Source: Thelephora terrestris
Taxonomy: Eukaryota; Basidiomycota; Agaricomycetes; Thelephorales; Thelephoraceae
DNA: 64,000 bases
Reading direction: 5' to 3'
NCBI GenBank assembly: GCA_015956445.1
Contig: WIUZ02000026.1
Location: forward strand, 1-64,000
Every line of letters starts with the position of its first letter. Position 1 is the first letter of the stretch. Positions 1 to 10,755 of the stretch are shown in pieces. The notes below the pieces were generated by a model that was given only the letters and a program-made list of their open reading frames with translations, made no database searches and was not told the origin of the DNA. The translations under genes were made by a program, and so were the position numbers.

Positions 1-715
1 GTCAAGTTTGGTGTTTGCGTTCGTCAAAACTTGCCTGAACCAGACGTGAACCAGACTACGAGAACATTAATATAGGACGGTTGCCAGCCGCACTTCCCAC
101 TTCAATAAGGCGTGTTTGAAGTGTTGTCAGTGTCATATTATTTTAAGGCATGCTTCACCCTTTGAGACTCGCTTCGTTGATAGTGATGTATGTTATTTTG
201 ACATAACTTTTGATTGTGTGCTCGCAATATTCATACTCGCCTGCATTCCACGTTCAACACATTCCGCTTCCCGCCCAGTAGTTAACGTCACGGATTGTCC
301 GCTTCCACCCACCACTCCACTAATAGAGCTAGACCTATGATACTGAAAACACATCCCTCCCTCTTCGTATTTGACCAGCTCCGTGCGACTCGTGCAGAGC
401 GTGTGAACTTCTTCCATATCAGGAGGAGATAGTTGTACCGTGTGCAGGCGGTCTCCACCATTGCACATCACTCAATATCATACCCTGATAGGTTTTTTTT
501 GTATTTTAAGAGAGAAACTATATACTCTGAATTGATTCCCAGCTTTTGAGCCCTTAGAAATAAGGGGATAAGCCTACAGCAGCATGGGTCGGGCATGCCC
601 TCAGCCCTCAGCCGCTGATCAATGATGTCATGGGTGGCTTAAGCGCTCCGAGACTCGAGACAGGCCGCGCGTTCACGACTCATACCGCAACCCCCCACCT
701 CAACTCCCCGCAGCT
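1..715. other. intergenic, window start
   Basis: I see no convincing gene here. The short open frames show no recognisable motif and no paired splice sites. The last 100 bases are the presumed 5' leader and promoter of the gene that starts at 716. A run of eight T around 491-498 is the only low-complexity patch. Confidence 0.6.
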
Positions 716-3110
716 ATGTCATCTCCAGTAGGACCATCCCAGGCGACACAAAGCTCCTCCTATCCAGGGACCCCGGATGAGGAATTTGAAGGCTACTTCT
801 CAAATGTTCACGCTGCCGCTGAGGCTTTCATTCTTGGCCAGGGATATGAATCAGTATCCCAGGATCGGCTGCGAAGAATTATGAACAAAGACTGGATAAA
901 GCTGTGTACGTCTATCCCACACCGTACACAACCGCTCCACACAATATGGGCTCATCCTCTCATAAGTCAAGCGGCGGGGTATCAATCAGACCAAGACCTT
1001 ATCAACAAAGGCCAAAGAGTGTATCACGAAGGACTTGGCTGCAGGGAGATATGCGGACAGGGAGAATGCAAATGAGTCGGCACTCATGGCGCCATCTTCA
1101 GATCCTCGGGACTATTCACATGTGAGTTTAGAATTCAGCTCCTCATCTCTGCAGCGACTTACCAAGGGCAGTGGTGTACGCTCTGCATGGACTTTGCATT
1201 GCAGCTGATCCTGTGCGCTGGGTGTCGGGTTGGCGTCTGCTACCCATCCATCGGCTCGACAAAAGGGTGTGTGGCATGGGATGAAAGGATCGAACAGGAC
1301 GACTTTGTCTTCTTCTGCCCATTCTGCGCAAGGTCCGCCAAGGTTACGTGCCCAGTATGACCTGTTGCTTTCACTTCCCACCCCCATCACTAATCTATTC
1401 CAGCTCACATTGGCAGAGCCAGAGAGGGTTCCAAAGAAGGACTTGACCCTATTCCGTTGCGACCCTCCTGCCCTCGTAATCTCGATTGTGTGGCACACAA
1501 CGAGACACCCATTCATAAATACGTTTCGAAGCCACCTCCAAGGCAGATATTCCGGCAATGAGAAGTCGGTATGTATTCCTCATGTGCATTGAAGAGGGTG
1601 GAGGTGATGACGTCCTAATAGGTGAAGTTCATGGACCGCAGCCTGCAGCATACATCGGGGGAAAACGATGAACATCTCACGGGGTCACAGGCGGCAGCAG
1701 ACGCCATTGAATTCTTGGAGGCCAATCCCTACGCAAAGATTGTAGTGATTATCGACACCCATGCCGCCGAAAACGGATATTTCGTTTGGGCCAAAGATGC
1801 GAATGGGGACTACCAGGCGTGCTCGCTCCTGGAGGTGGGTGTTGCCTGTTGGCTAATGTGCCTTCCTGCTCACACTGCCTTCACAGATCCTTCAAGACTG
1901 TACTCCCAAGGAGATCTTCAATTACATGTCCGATGCAGAGGATGCCCCGTCCCACCACCACAAGATGCTAATCGTGAATCTTGCCTGCGGAGCTTCGGTC
2001 TCTCTGCCCCAGCCACGGAGTGAACTGCTTACTGGGTATGTGCCATGCATCAGACTCTCCCGGTCACACACACACGCTTACCAGCTCACACACATCAGCC
2101 ACTGCGCCGATGCAGTGCTGTCATTTGCAACAAACACGACAATCACCAGTGAGGTAGCGCCCGTTCTGCTTCCCCTGATCTCAGATTGGGTGCAGACCTC
2201 CTCCGACTATGATGTTCTGATAGCAAAGTCCGTTCAAGCCGGATGGGCACACAGGAACCACCCTGTGCTATCCAGGCGTGGTCATGACCCTTCCCGTTAC
2301 ACCAAATTCACGTCCACTGAAGAGCCACATGTCATGGCATCGGGCAAGGACGATCACATCCTTTATACCCGGTTCGACCTTGGCCAGCCTGGCGGAAGAA
2401 TAGTCAGGTGTTTCCGTGGATGTGAAAAGGGGATTGGTGCCAAACCGGGGAAGAATACTGTGCGCATCAAATGCGATGGATGTAAGTACAGGACTACCAT
2501 TCCAGCATTCAGGTCGTCGACAGAAACGACACTGGGAAGGTTTTCACTGGTTGCGGTGGCGTACCCACAGGAGCTCTATCCTACCCCTCACTGGAATCCC
2601 ACCAACACAGAAAATGATCAGGCGGGTCCCTCGATGCTGACGCCAGCCCCTCCCCCTGCAACGCCAACCCCTCCTCCAGAAAGGTCAACCTGCACCTCTC
2701 AAGAGCCGGTACCCCCTCCTTCTCCTCCTCTCCAGTCAACGCTGCGCCCACCACGTCTGGATCCAATGGTGCGATCAATATCTCTCCCCTCGATGACAAG
2801 CACAGAATCCACCACACCCATGCAACGTAGGCTCCCCACAATCCGGATCCCCCCACGGCCTTTGCGCCAAGGCTCCCCAACGATTCGGATCCCCTCACGG
2901 CCATTGGGCCAAGGCTCCTTGACAGCTGTGGAGTCCAGGAGGGCAGGCACTCGGAGCGCCACCGCCACCCCACCCAAACCCCAAAAGCGACCACAGAGCA
3001 AGTCGCCCGAGCCTGAGACTGAGCCTTGGATGAGCGACCTGGTTAGCAGGATGTGGCAAAAGAAGCGAAGGCGTGGGGATGACCATCCCCCCACACCACC
3101 AATGTCTTAG
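716..3110 (+). CDS. zinc-finger / caspase-like-fold / zinc-ribbon protein
   Basis: Multi-exon gene of unknown function. The ATG at 716 opens a short helical N-terminus. After two introns comes a cysteine-rich finger (about 1165-1350) that reads QWCTLCMDFALQLILCAGC and ends FFCPFCARSAKVTCP, a PHD/RING-like C-x2-C spacing. A domain follows with a hydrophobic strand and histidine, IVVIIDTHAAENGYF (about 1735-1785), and later a strand with cysteine, MLIVNLACGAS (about 1965-1995). The order His-Gly then Cys at strand ends resembles the caspase/metacaspase/CHAT (clan CD) dyad. That is inference from pattern only. A second cysteine cluster (about 2405-2490, RCFRGC and later KCDGCKYR) looks like a zinc ribbon. 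The tail is proline-rich and basic, probably disordered. Introns inferred near 907-967, 1121-1150, 1350-1402, 1570-1620, 1834-1887 and 2038-2100 keep the frame. It may belong to a basidiomycete-expanded family. No signal peptide is seen. Confidence 0.6.
2832..2915 (+). repeat. two-copy 42-base in-frame repeat
   Basis: Two adjacent 42-base copies, about 2832-2873 and 2874-2915, lie inside the proline-rich tail of the preceding gene. They encode 14-residue copies reading roughly PTIRIPPRPLRQGS and PTIRIPSRPLGQGS. The copies differ at several bases, so the duplication is not recent. Arg-Pro-rich repeats of this kind suggest a disordered, possibly SH3-binding or nucleic-acid-binding tail (inference). 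Confidence 0.75.
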
Positions 3111-4294
3111 ATATATTCTGTATCACGTAGCACAGACTCAATGTAGGTTTAATTAACAGAATGAAAATACCAAACACAATGATTGGATGCAACTATTGTA
3201 CAATTATTGGATGCAATTATCGTACAATTATTGGATGCAATTATCAGACAATTATTGGACGCAATTATCAGATACAATCATTGAGGTGTACAACGAAACC
3301 AAGACCCCATTTAAAGGCTGAACACATGAATAGGCTACCCAAAGACAATAATCGTAAGTACATAATATTTACAACGAAAGGGGTGTATTATTTATGACAG
3401 AAAAGTGTGGATAAGAAGAGGGTTTGGACTTGTAGCAAAGGAGCTATAAACGGCGAAAATAGGGCAATAATCGCGATAATCGGGCCTATTATTTTTGAAC
3501 CGATCCGTACAGGATACTCGACCATGAAGAGCCTAGACGTCGGCCACGAGTCCGAAACAGGAGGTAACGAGGTACACATGGCCAGCTCGAACCCTACGTG
3601 TCTTCTGTATTCAACGAACTTGGAAACGACCATTCAAATTTAAAAAAAATTGACCTCATCCAACTTGTTAATATCAACCTACACGCGCACTTTCAACATC
3701 GAGACGAACCCGCTGCACCGCGGACATTGACCTACGGCAGCCCTAACCCCTATGGACTTCTATTCGGGTACTCCAGGGCGGTCCGAAAAGGGCCACGCAT
3801 TTCGTCTCGGGCACGACCTCGATAGACCCCGAAAGCGGTAGCGTCAAGCACCCTGACTTAGCTTATCTTCGAAGAGCGATCGAGGGCCTGCAGGGTAGTG
3901 TTGCCCATGTAAGGATGTTCGTCGCAGAGCACCAGGATACCGAGGCGGATTGGAGGGCGTTGGATGAGTAGTTTGGTGACGTCAGACCGGCGGCTACCAT
4001 GATCATCGACTCGAGGTTTGTCGAGAAGGGTATGAGCTAGAGATTGAATGCGATGTTGTTGTTTTGGTATGACCTGCCCAACGTTAATCGTGCGTGTCTG
4101 GTAGCGTGTGCAATGATGACGATGCTTTTCATATGCTCATAATTACCGCGTTATACAAGTGGTACAATTGTAGAAGATGCCGCTGAGTGCAAACTGGGAC
4201 AGACAATGACAATGTACGTACATAAACGTAGGAGGATCGCACTTTGTCGTCAGATGATCCCCCAACGGGTTCCACACCCTGTCCGTGAGCCTGG
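3111..4294. other. intergenic with minisatellite and a coding-like scrap
   Basis: This stretch separates the zinc-finger gene from the catalase 3' end. It holds the 24-base repeat described separately. Around 3730-3970 there are two short coding-like stretches in different frames with no start or splice context, one reading HPDLAYLRRAIEGLQGS. They may be remnants of an old reading frame. I cannot assign a family. Confidence 0.4.
3182..3279 (+). repeat. 24-base tandem minisatellite, four copies
   Basis: The unit ATTGGATGCAATTATCGTAC plus AATT repeats head to tail at 3182, 3206, 3230 and 3254. The first three copies are exactly in register with one to four substitutions; the last has a small insertion. 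It is AT-rich and starts about 70 bases after the stop codon of the upstream gene, so it probably lies in or near its 3' UTR. The copy number may vary between strains. Confidence 0.9.
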
Positions 4295-6847
4295 TCAGAA
4301 GGCCACCTGCTTGTTGAGACCGTCCGTTTCCCGTTCAAAACACCTGTGCTTGCTGATTTCATACGCAAACTTGCTCACGAATCCCTTTTCATGACTGCCA
4401 ATCATCAAGACGTCCGTTGCGGCAGACAGCAAGGAGATCTTTGGAGCGGTAACAACTCCGTATGAGACCGTCACGTCGTCGGTTTCTCCCGAAGGAGGCG
4501 CAAGGGAGACTCCTTCAACGTCTTGGAGGGCCTTGCGGACAACGTCGATACCTGTGTAGGAATGTCAACGTAACCCCCGACGCCAAAGGCAGACATCACA
4601 AACCTTCGCCTAATGCACCGATGGCCTTGCAATGGCCAAATGCCTCCCTCACCCAATGAATGACACGCCCGTTGTTCCTCAACTTCTCGGCGGACCCAGA
4701 ACCAGGGGCAATGAACAAAGCATCGAATAAAGTACTCCTCTGTCCTTCGAAGTGATGGTCCGCCATGACAGAAGTTCCTGTTGCGCTGGAGATCTCACCC
4801 CTCCTAGGCCCAATGATGAATGTCGTGGCAGACCCGAGTTTCATCGCGGCCCTAAGTCCTTCAACGGCATCCTTCTCAAAACCGTCATCGATAAGGATTG
4901 CAATCCTCCTCGACTTGATCAACGGCTTTTCCGGCGCGAATTCCATCTGAGAGATTCGTACAGCCCTCTTCTTATGACTGTCACGTTTCGGCTTGGGCGG
5001 AATGTCGCCTCCGACGTTGATTGCTACCGCCCTGGCTACTTCGTGGTCGATTTCGTTTAGTAGGAGAATAGCATTCTTGTTGACAACAGGATCGTCGCAA
5101 TGGTCGAGCTCGAACGAGATGGCTTCGATCAGGTGCTTCTTCTCAACCGGAGAGAGAGAATTGTAGAAAAGTTCTGTCTGGTTGAAATGCTCCTGGAACT
5201 TGGGAGCGCGAGTACGGAGTTTCATGCCGTGTACCTTCTGGGCATATTCATGGTACCCTCCCTTAGCGCCATCCGTAGGCGGAAGTGTGTTGTACCGATT
5301 GGGCCAATAATTCAAACCCTTCGTGATCTTAGACTGGTGCTTGCCGTCCCGGATGTGGTTGAGCACTGGGCATACCGGCCTGTTGATGGGAAGCTACAAA
5401 AGGTGAAGTAAGCATCAGGTTCATAACCTTGAAACGCGAATCCGTGGGGTGTGGGGAAAGAAGCGTGAACGAAAGCTTACCTGCTCCCAATTGGTACCGA
5501 GCCGGCTCTGTTGGGTGTCGAGGTAACTAAAATTCCTGCCTTGCAAAAGAGGATCGTCGCTGAACCCGATGCCGGGTACGATGTGGCTAGTGCAGAAAGC
5601 GACTTGCTCAGTTTCAGCGAAAAATTCGTCCACACAACGATTCAAGGTCATCTCTCCGATGTACTCGATAGGGACGAGCTCTTCGGGCCAGATCTTGGTC
5701 GCGTCGAGAATGTCGAAGTCGAACTCGTGTTCTCGTGACTCGGGCAGGACCTATCCATTGGAGATTAAATATCAGTGACGCCGTTTCATTGTAGATGAGC
5801 ATATAAAATAAGATCACGGCGACCCACCTGAATGCCGAGCGTCCACTTGGGGTATGCACCCGTGACGATAGCCTCCTCGAGATCCTTCCTATGGTAGTCT
5901 GGATCCTGACCGTTAATCTTGAGAGCTTCATCCCACACCAAGCTATGAACTCCGAGCTCAGGTGTCCAGTGGAACTTGACGAAGTGTCTTTCCCCTTCCG
6001 CGTTGATGAGCGTGAACGTGTTGACGCCGAATCCTTGCATCATCCTGAGTGATCGCGGGATTCCCCGATCGCTCATTACCCAGAAGACGGTGTGGGTGGT
6101 TTGAGATTGTAAGGAGACAAAGTCCCAGAAATTGTTATGAGCTGATTGGCCGGTAGGTACTTCGTTGTGGGGCTCAGGCTTGACTGCGTGAACAAAGTCG
6201 GGGAATTGCATGGCATCCTGGATGAAGAAGACGGGGATGTTGTTTCTGTAGAAAGGTGTAAACTTCTAGGAATCAAAGAGATTTCTCGTGTCCAACACGC
6301 ACCCTACGATGTCCCAATTACCCTCAGGGGTGTAGAACTTGGTAGCGAACCCACGGACATCACGTACGGTGTCCGCACTACCTCTCGGTCCCTGGACGGT
6401 GGAGAAGCGAACGAACACGGGCGTGGTTCTCGAAGGGTCAGTGAGGACAGGAGCGAAGGTGTATTTTTTGGCTGTTTCATCAAAGACGCGGAAATGACCG
6501 TGAGCTCCGACACCACGAGCATGAACGATGCGCTCGGGGATAGGCTCGTGATCGAATCGGTGGATCTTCTCCAAGGCGACCTGATCCTCGAGAAGGGCGG
6601 GACCGGTGCCCTTGGGGTCAGTAGCTTTCAGCCTGAAGTCGAATGTGAGACTGAGTGCAAGTGGCGGGAAACCGAGAGTATCATACCAAGTTTCAGGGTT
6701 TTCAATGAGCATCCCGTGCATCGTCGTCATCCCGGCTGAGGGATAATCTTTCTGAGGGTCCACGGTGTCCCTCAAGAGGTCGGCTTGTTTCTGGTCGGAA
6801 GTCATCTCGTCAAAGGTACGCTTGACAGCGGTTGCGATAGAGGTCAT
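4295..6847 (-). CDS. large-subunit catalase with DJ-1/PfpI-like C-terminal domain
   Basis: Heme catalase that dismutates hydrogen peroxide. The ATG at 6847 gives [17 protein letters not shown] with no signal peptide, so the enzyme is probably intracellular. The catalytic-histidine motif [10 protein letters not shown] lies in exon 1. The distal asparagine motif [11 protein letters not shown] is formed across the first intron (exon ends GG near 6312). The proximal heme tyrosine sits in [14 protein letters not shown] (about 5510-5545). After the catalase core, [20 protein letters not shown] begins the flavodoxin-like DJ-1/PfpI domain typical of large-subunit (clade 2) catalases. The C-terminus reads LNKQVAF and stops at 4295. 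About five exons are inferred, with short introns near 6250-6310, 5755-5830, 5395-5480 and 4555-4610. All key catalase residues I looked for are present. Family identity is very secure; physiological role (oxidative stress) is inferred from the family. Confidence 0.95.
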
Positions 6848-8492
6848 GGTAGTCGAGGAAGGTAAAGAGAGATGTTTATGTTTGGTTGGGTGCACGCCGC
6901 GTTTTTATCAGGAGCGGTGGAGACAGGAGAGCCAAGATTACGATATGCATGACGACAGCCAAGTCAGGAGTTGAAGTACAGAATTAGAAGGAACAGTTCG
7001 GTTCTGAACGTTCAGGAATCAGGGGAGAACGAGTGGGACAGGGGGACGCACGCGCGAATGTGGAGCCCGCGCAACATCGTAGCGGCCTTACGCAATGGAT
7101 GAATCACCACAACCGTGACCACCCCGAGCACGATCGATCCGTGTTCCGCCGAAGAATGAATCTCAACTTCCGAGGCTCACGTGTTCAAAAGGAGGGAAAC
7201 AAATCCGATTCCTGGACCGGATCGGTTCACCACCAACGCGAGGTGGTTGTAAAATCTTGAACTTGGCTGACGGTTTTGTTCCGACTGGTCGGCGCCTCGC
7301 CTCGAAGGCGCTGACCCATCCTATACGGTCTCACGTGTCTGCTACGAGCCAGGCCATTGGCAGGCATAACTTTCCGGGGCCATTTCGCTCGGACGACGCA
7401 CGTATCAAAGGTACGAGTGTTGACACTACTCGCGGCCAAAAACTAGGAGACACTGTTGACCGGCTCATGAGAGTCGGAGAAACGTAGTTAGATACTGTGA
7501 AATGGCGAAATTTACAGGGTGGGACCGACACCAAGAGGAGCTCATTCGAGAGATTTAATACTTGGAAACTCTTGACTCTGGGGGTATCAAGCAGCTCTCG
7601 CCCGCTAATTTTGTCAGGGACATTCTGAATGTCATTGAAGGAGGGCGCATGGTATTTTGGCCCATGCTGCTTCGTTTGTACAGGTCACGTAGCCAGGACC
7701 CTAGGTGAGGGTGTGGTGGACACCAATATCGCGTTCCGTGGGTTCGGGGGTAAGATCTACAGGTTGTGATCGCTGAGACAAAAGGACTCAGTCAGGACAT
7801 CGAATGATACAGCGTTAACCAAGGTGGAGAGAGCAGGAGGGAATTTGGTGAGCATCGCCAAACAGTCGACTCAAACAAGCCTGACTCACGGTGAAGGTAT
7901 TCGGATTAAGCGCCTGGTGCGTGATAAGGTATGAGTGAAGGATTAGGGGTGAGGTCAACCTAGGGAGACTCGGGCCAACGGGCTGGCCCTCTGTGCACGT
8001 ACATTCTGTGAGCAGTTTTGTGAGTTATGCACGACACCCCAGATATTGCTGTTCCCTGGCCAGAACATCGATTTAAAATAAACAACAATTTTCGGTACGA
8101 CGCCAGGTGTCATGCCCTGTCGCCTCTCACCCTTCCCACGTTTGCGGGTCGTCTCGCAGGGTGATTGCACCAGCAGTTCGACATCAACAACTGGTAACTT
8201 AACTAATGGCTATCTATTCACACAGCACGCGGTTTTTTCGGTCTTTGGACACCTGATGAAAACAATATATGTAGTCAGGCGCACCCGGTTTACATCGACC
8301 ATCGTATGTTCAACCTTTCGGCCTCCTTTTCTCCTCACGCATAGCATGACGAACTGGGACTCCCAAGGACCAGAGCAAGGGAATGTCCTCGATGAAAGTC
8401 AACGTGTTCCGAAGCATTCAGGGATATTACCCTGACGCTAGACCCGGAATAGGAGAAGTGTCCAACGTTGGTCGACAAGAGCCTTGTAAAAG
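6848..8492. other. gene-poor intergenic region
   Basis: The first 100 bases are the catalase promoter side. The rest of this 1.6 kb has only short open frames in all phases, without recognisable motifs or paired splice signals. I see no tRNA and no clear repeat. Confidence 0.5.
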
Positions 8493-8941
8493 TCAGAGGG
8501 CAAAGAAGATTTGATACCGCTCGGGCGTACTCACAGAATCTCTTGTACAATACACACAAGGACTCAAAATCCTTGAAGCCAATATTTCTCCCTTCTCGAG
8601 AAGATCTAGCGTCAAACCACGGCCTGCGCTTTGATGGGTTGTGCAAGGGCTCTCAAAACTCCCTCCTTGGATGATGCGTTTCTCCCACCCAAGGGTAATG
8701 CTTTCCCAAAGCTCTGGAGCTCTGGAGTGCGATATGCAACCTCGAACCAACGATTACAAACAAGAGTCGCTCCCACGTTGGAATGCCTCCGAGGGGCCCA
8801 GATGATGACGCCCCCAAGGAAGCGCTCTAATATCGCGTCACGCATCTGGGTGAAGACGCTTGCGACGGCCGAGGCAGAAAATGTGCAAGTTGATCGACCC
8901 AAGTGAACCCTTGGAACACCCCATCCCCTGGAGATTAACAA
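8493..8941 (-). pseudogene. F-box-like gene fragment, broken
   Basis: The minus strand encodes a stretch typical of basidiomycete F-box proteins: VGATLVCNRWFEVAYRTPEL followed, in a different frame, by LWESITLGWEKR. Intact family members read continuously through this point (cysteine, then W, then TPxLW). Here an 8-base unit GCTCTGGA is tandemly duplicated at 8711-8718 and 8719-8726, which shifts the frame exactly inside the motif. Downstream coding potential also switches frame again near 8630. No start codon or complete F-box helix pair is evident upstream. I read it as a decayed F-box paralogue. An alternative is a gene with an unrecognised small intron, but no GT..AG pair fits the shift. 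Confidence 0.6.
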
Positions 8942-9309
8942 GTCAACGATGGAGGTCCAAAGTCCTCGGTTGTGGTGCAGGAGGTAGGCCTATCAAATGG
9001 TATCTTGCATCTCATGAAGTTGCGAAGTCTCTGCCTCCCTGCCGGAGGATCGATAATGCAGCGGCAGTGCCACCTTGACATACCCCTTTTTTGATCACCC
9101 TGTCTATCGGCATCACAGTCCAGAATCCTCATGGTTTGTGCCTCCAAGCGCTCACCGATTGGTTTCATTCACGATTGCCCCACCCAGCTGGTGGTAATCT
9201 TCGTGCGCCCCCCAGAGGTTGAGAAGTTTATTATATAAAACCCATCTGACAAGAGTTTTTCGCCGGGAAGGAGGGATGAAAGAGTCTGGTTGAGAAGGCG
9301 CTGGATGTC
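8942..9309. other. intergenic, nothing recognised
   Basis: No open frame with recognisable residues. It separates the F-box fragment from the possible transposon scrap. Confidence 0.4.
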
Positions 9310-9480
9310 CAGCAGTTGATCCATTTACACGGTGATTGGCAGTTCAATGAAGTCCCGAAACTCATCCAAGTTCCTGCAATGGCCGTCGCTGTTGCGACTG
9401 AGAGTGAGCGGGGGTTGGGGTGTTTTGGCGACCGCCGTAGTTTAAGACCAGCTCGTTGAATGATCAAAGGAGCGATAGTT
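9310..9480 (+). mobile_element. possible hAT transposase C-terminal remnant
   Basis: The plus strand reads LIQVPAMAVAVATESERGLG, then CFGDRRSLRPAR before a stop. The order of a short helix, I-x-x-P-A, a run of small residues, S/V-E-R and then R-x-S-L resembles the hAT-family dimerisation domain (pattern PATSVSVERLFS). The match is short and imperfect, and no terminal inverted repeats or 8-base target duplication were found. The region is followed by a GC-rich stretch of repeated CGGTCCG motifs (about 9530-9570). At most this is a degraded DNA-transposon scrap; it could be chance. Confidence 0.3.
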
Positions 9481-9707
9481 GCTTGACATTCCACTCGGAG
9501 ATTCGCCCCGTTTTGCGAAACGGTCCGGGTTGTGTACGGGGCCCGGTCCGCAATCCGGTCCGCGTTCCATCAAAGCAAGTTTACAAATCTTAACGCTCCT
9601 ATATTCCAGGGAACAAAAAGTAATAAGGACAAAAATTAAAACATGTGGGCGTAGACTACAGCGTCCGACCTTTTGGGAGTGTATACATGTGTCTATAAGT
9701 ATATAAA

Positions 9708-10484
9708 TCATGATCCGGAGCGGTTCAATACCAGCAACGAGAACTCCCAGGTGTCGTCCTCGTTCTCAACGACAGTGAGGCCCCCGAATGAGATATATGC
9801 ACCCAAGGCGTCGACCCTCTTCATTCCTTCCTTCCATACCCGTCCAGGTAACCCAGGCTCGCTGTAGCACCTCTTCTCCATCGCCTCGAGCATGGTATCA
9901 TAATTCTTCTCGTCTTGCTCCTTGATCTTGTCCATCTCCCGTTGAAGAACCGGCTTCTGGAAGAACGCGTGGATGCCGTGAAGGATGTCTCCGACAGTGA
10001 GCGGCTTGCCCCCCTCGTTCTTGATGATGATTGGACCCCACAGCTGGTGGATGAGATCAACGCCAGCCAAGCGGACGTACGCTTTCGGAGCAGCCGGATA
10101 CGTGGCGATCTCGTCGAACTGGGGCTTCATATCGACCACGACGTGTTTTCCCGTCAGCCGCTTCGCCATCATTGGGGGTTGGGTGAGTTCCCAGAGGGTA
10201 TGGGGCAAGTTCGGATTAGCTGGGTTGGGGATAAGCCAGGGCGCAACTTTGATCGTGCTCGTGTGTGCGGGCAATTGCGGCATATATGGTGCTGGAGTCC
10301 ATGCTGGCGAAAAGGCGGATTGAGGTGTGTTGGGAGAGGAGTAAGGGGAGTAATGAGGATGTGGTGGAGCGAGGAGATGTGATGGTGGATTTGGCGTCCA
10401 GGTATAGACGCCGTGTGGGCTGGTGTAGACTTGGGTATAAGGCTGAGGCTGGTAGCCGTAGTAGTATGGGGGGTATTGGTTCAT
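9708..10484 (-). CDS. DUF6699 domain protein (copy A)
   Basis: Single-exon protein of 258 residues, function unknown. I chose the ATG at 10484 (MNQYPPYYYG) because the open frame further upstream has only a GTG, and a TATAAAAG box lies 57-64 bases before this ATG. The N-terminal 90 residues are rich in Pro, Tyr and Ser and probably disordered. The C-terminal half carries the DUF6699 pattern: a W-x-L strand, LTVGDILHGIHAFFQKPV (the helix that in relatives reads VTVxDVLxAIxxxL), a long charged helix, and the closing VDALGAYISFGGL, where relatives have RVDxLxGxxxFxGL. It is one of four DUF6699 genes in 14 kb and the most divergent. Family membership is fairly secure; no biochemical role is known to me. 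Confidence 0.8.
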   Translation of the reverse strand: MNQYPPYYYGYQPQPYTQVYTSPHGVYTWTPNPPSHLLAPPHPHYSPYSSPNTPQSAFSPAWTPAPYMPQLPAHTSTIKVAPWLIPNPANPNLPHTLWELTQPPMMAKRLTGKHVVVDMKPQFDEIATYPAAPKAYVRLAGVDLIHQLWGPIIIKNEGGKPLTVGDILHGIHAFFQKPVLQREMDKIKEQDEKNYDTMLEAMEKRCYSEPGLPGRVWKEGMKRVDALGAYISFGGLTVVENEDDTWEFSLLVLNRSGS

Positions 10485-10540
10485 GATGGGTCGTTCGAAG
10501 TTCGTATTCGGTGGGGGAACGGTCTCTTCCACATCGCCGC

Positions 10541-10548
10541 ACTTTTAT
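10541..10548 (-). promoter_or_regulatory. TATA box of DUF6699 copy A
   Basis: The minus strand reads TATAAAAG. Its distance to the ATG at 10484 suits a transcription start about 25-35 bases downstream of the box, and argues against an upstream GTG start. Confidence 0.6.
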
Positions 10549-10755
10549 ACCTCACGGAACCGTCGAGAAAAAAAAAAGAATTGATGCGGCTGTGGGCCTC
10601 GAATCACTGGGGCTGGGTGATATAGAAATGTAAAGTTCTGATCCACGCGCTTCCTGTGAGGCAATGCGGAGGAAAAAACAATGGGATGTATTGTACAGTG
10701 CGGAGGGACCCTCGACCCTGCAGTGAGGCGGCACAGGACAGAATCGGATCACAGC

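Noticed and set aside
3730-3990. Coding-like stretch after the minisatellite, considered as an element remnant
   Set aside because: Too short, no second conserved block, no terminal repeats; family cannot be assigned, so noted only within the intergenic entry.
6146-6739. A 197-codon plus-strand open frame
   Set aside because: Antisense to catalase exons whose motifs are unmistakable.
9708-10532. Longer start for DUF6699 copy A at 10532
   Set aside because: That codon is GTG and lies only about 10 bases from the TATA box; the ATG at 10484 suits the promoter geometry.
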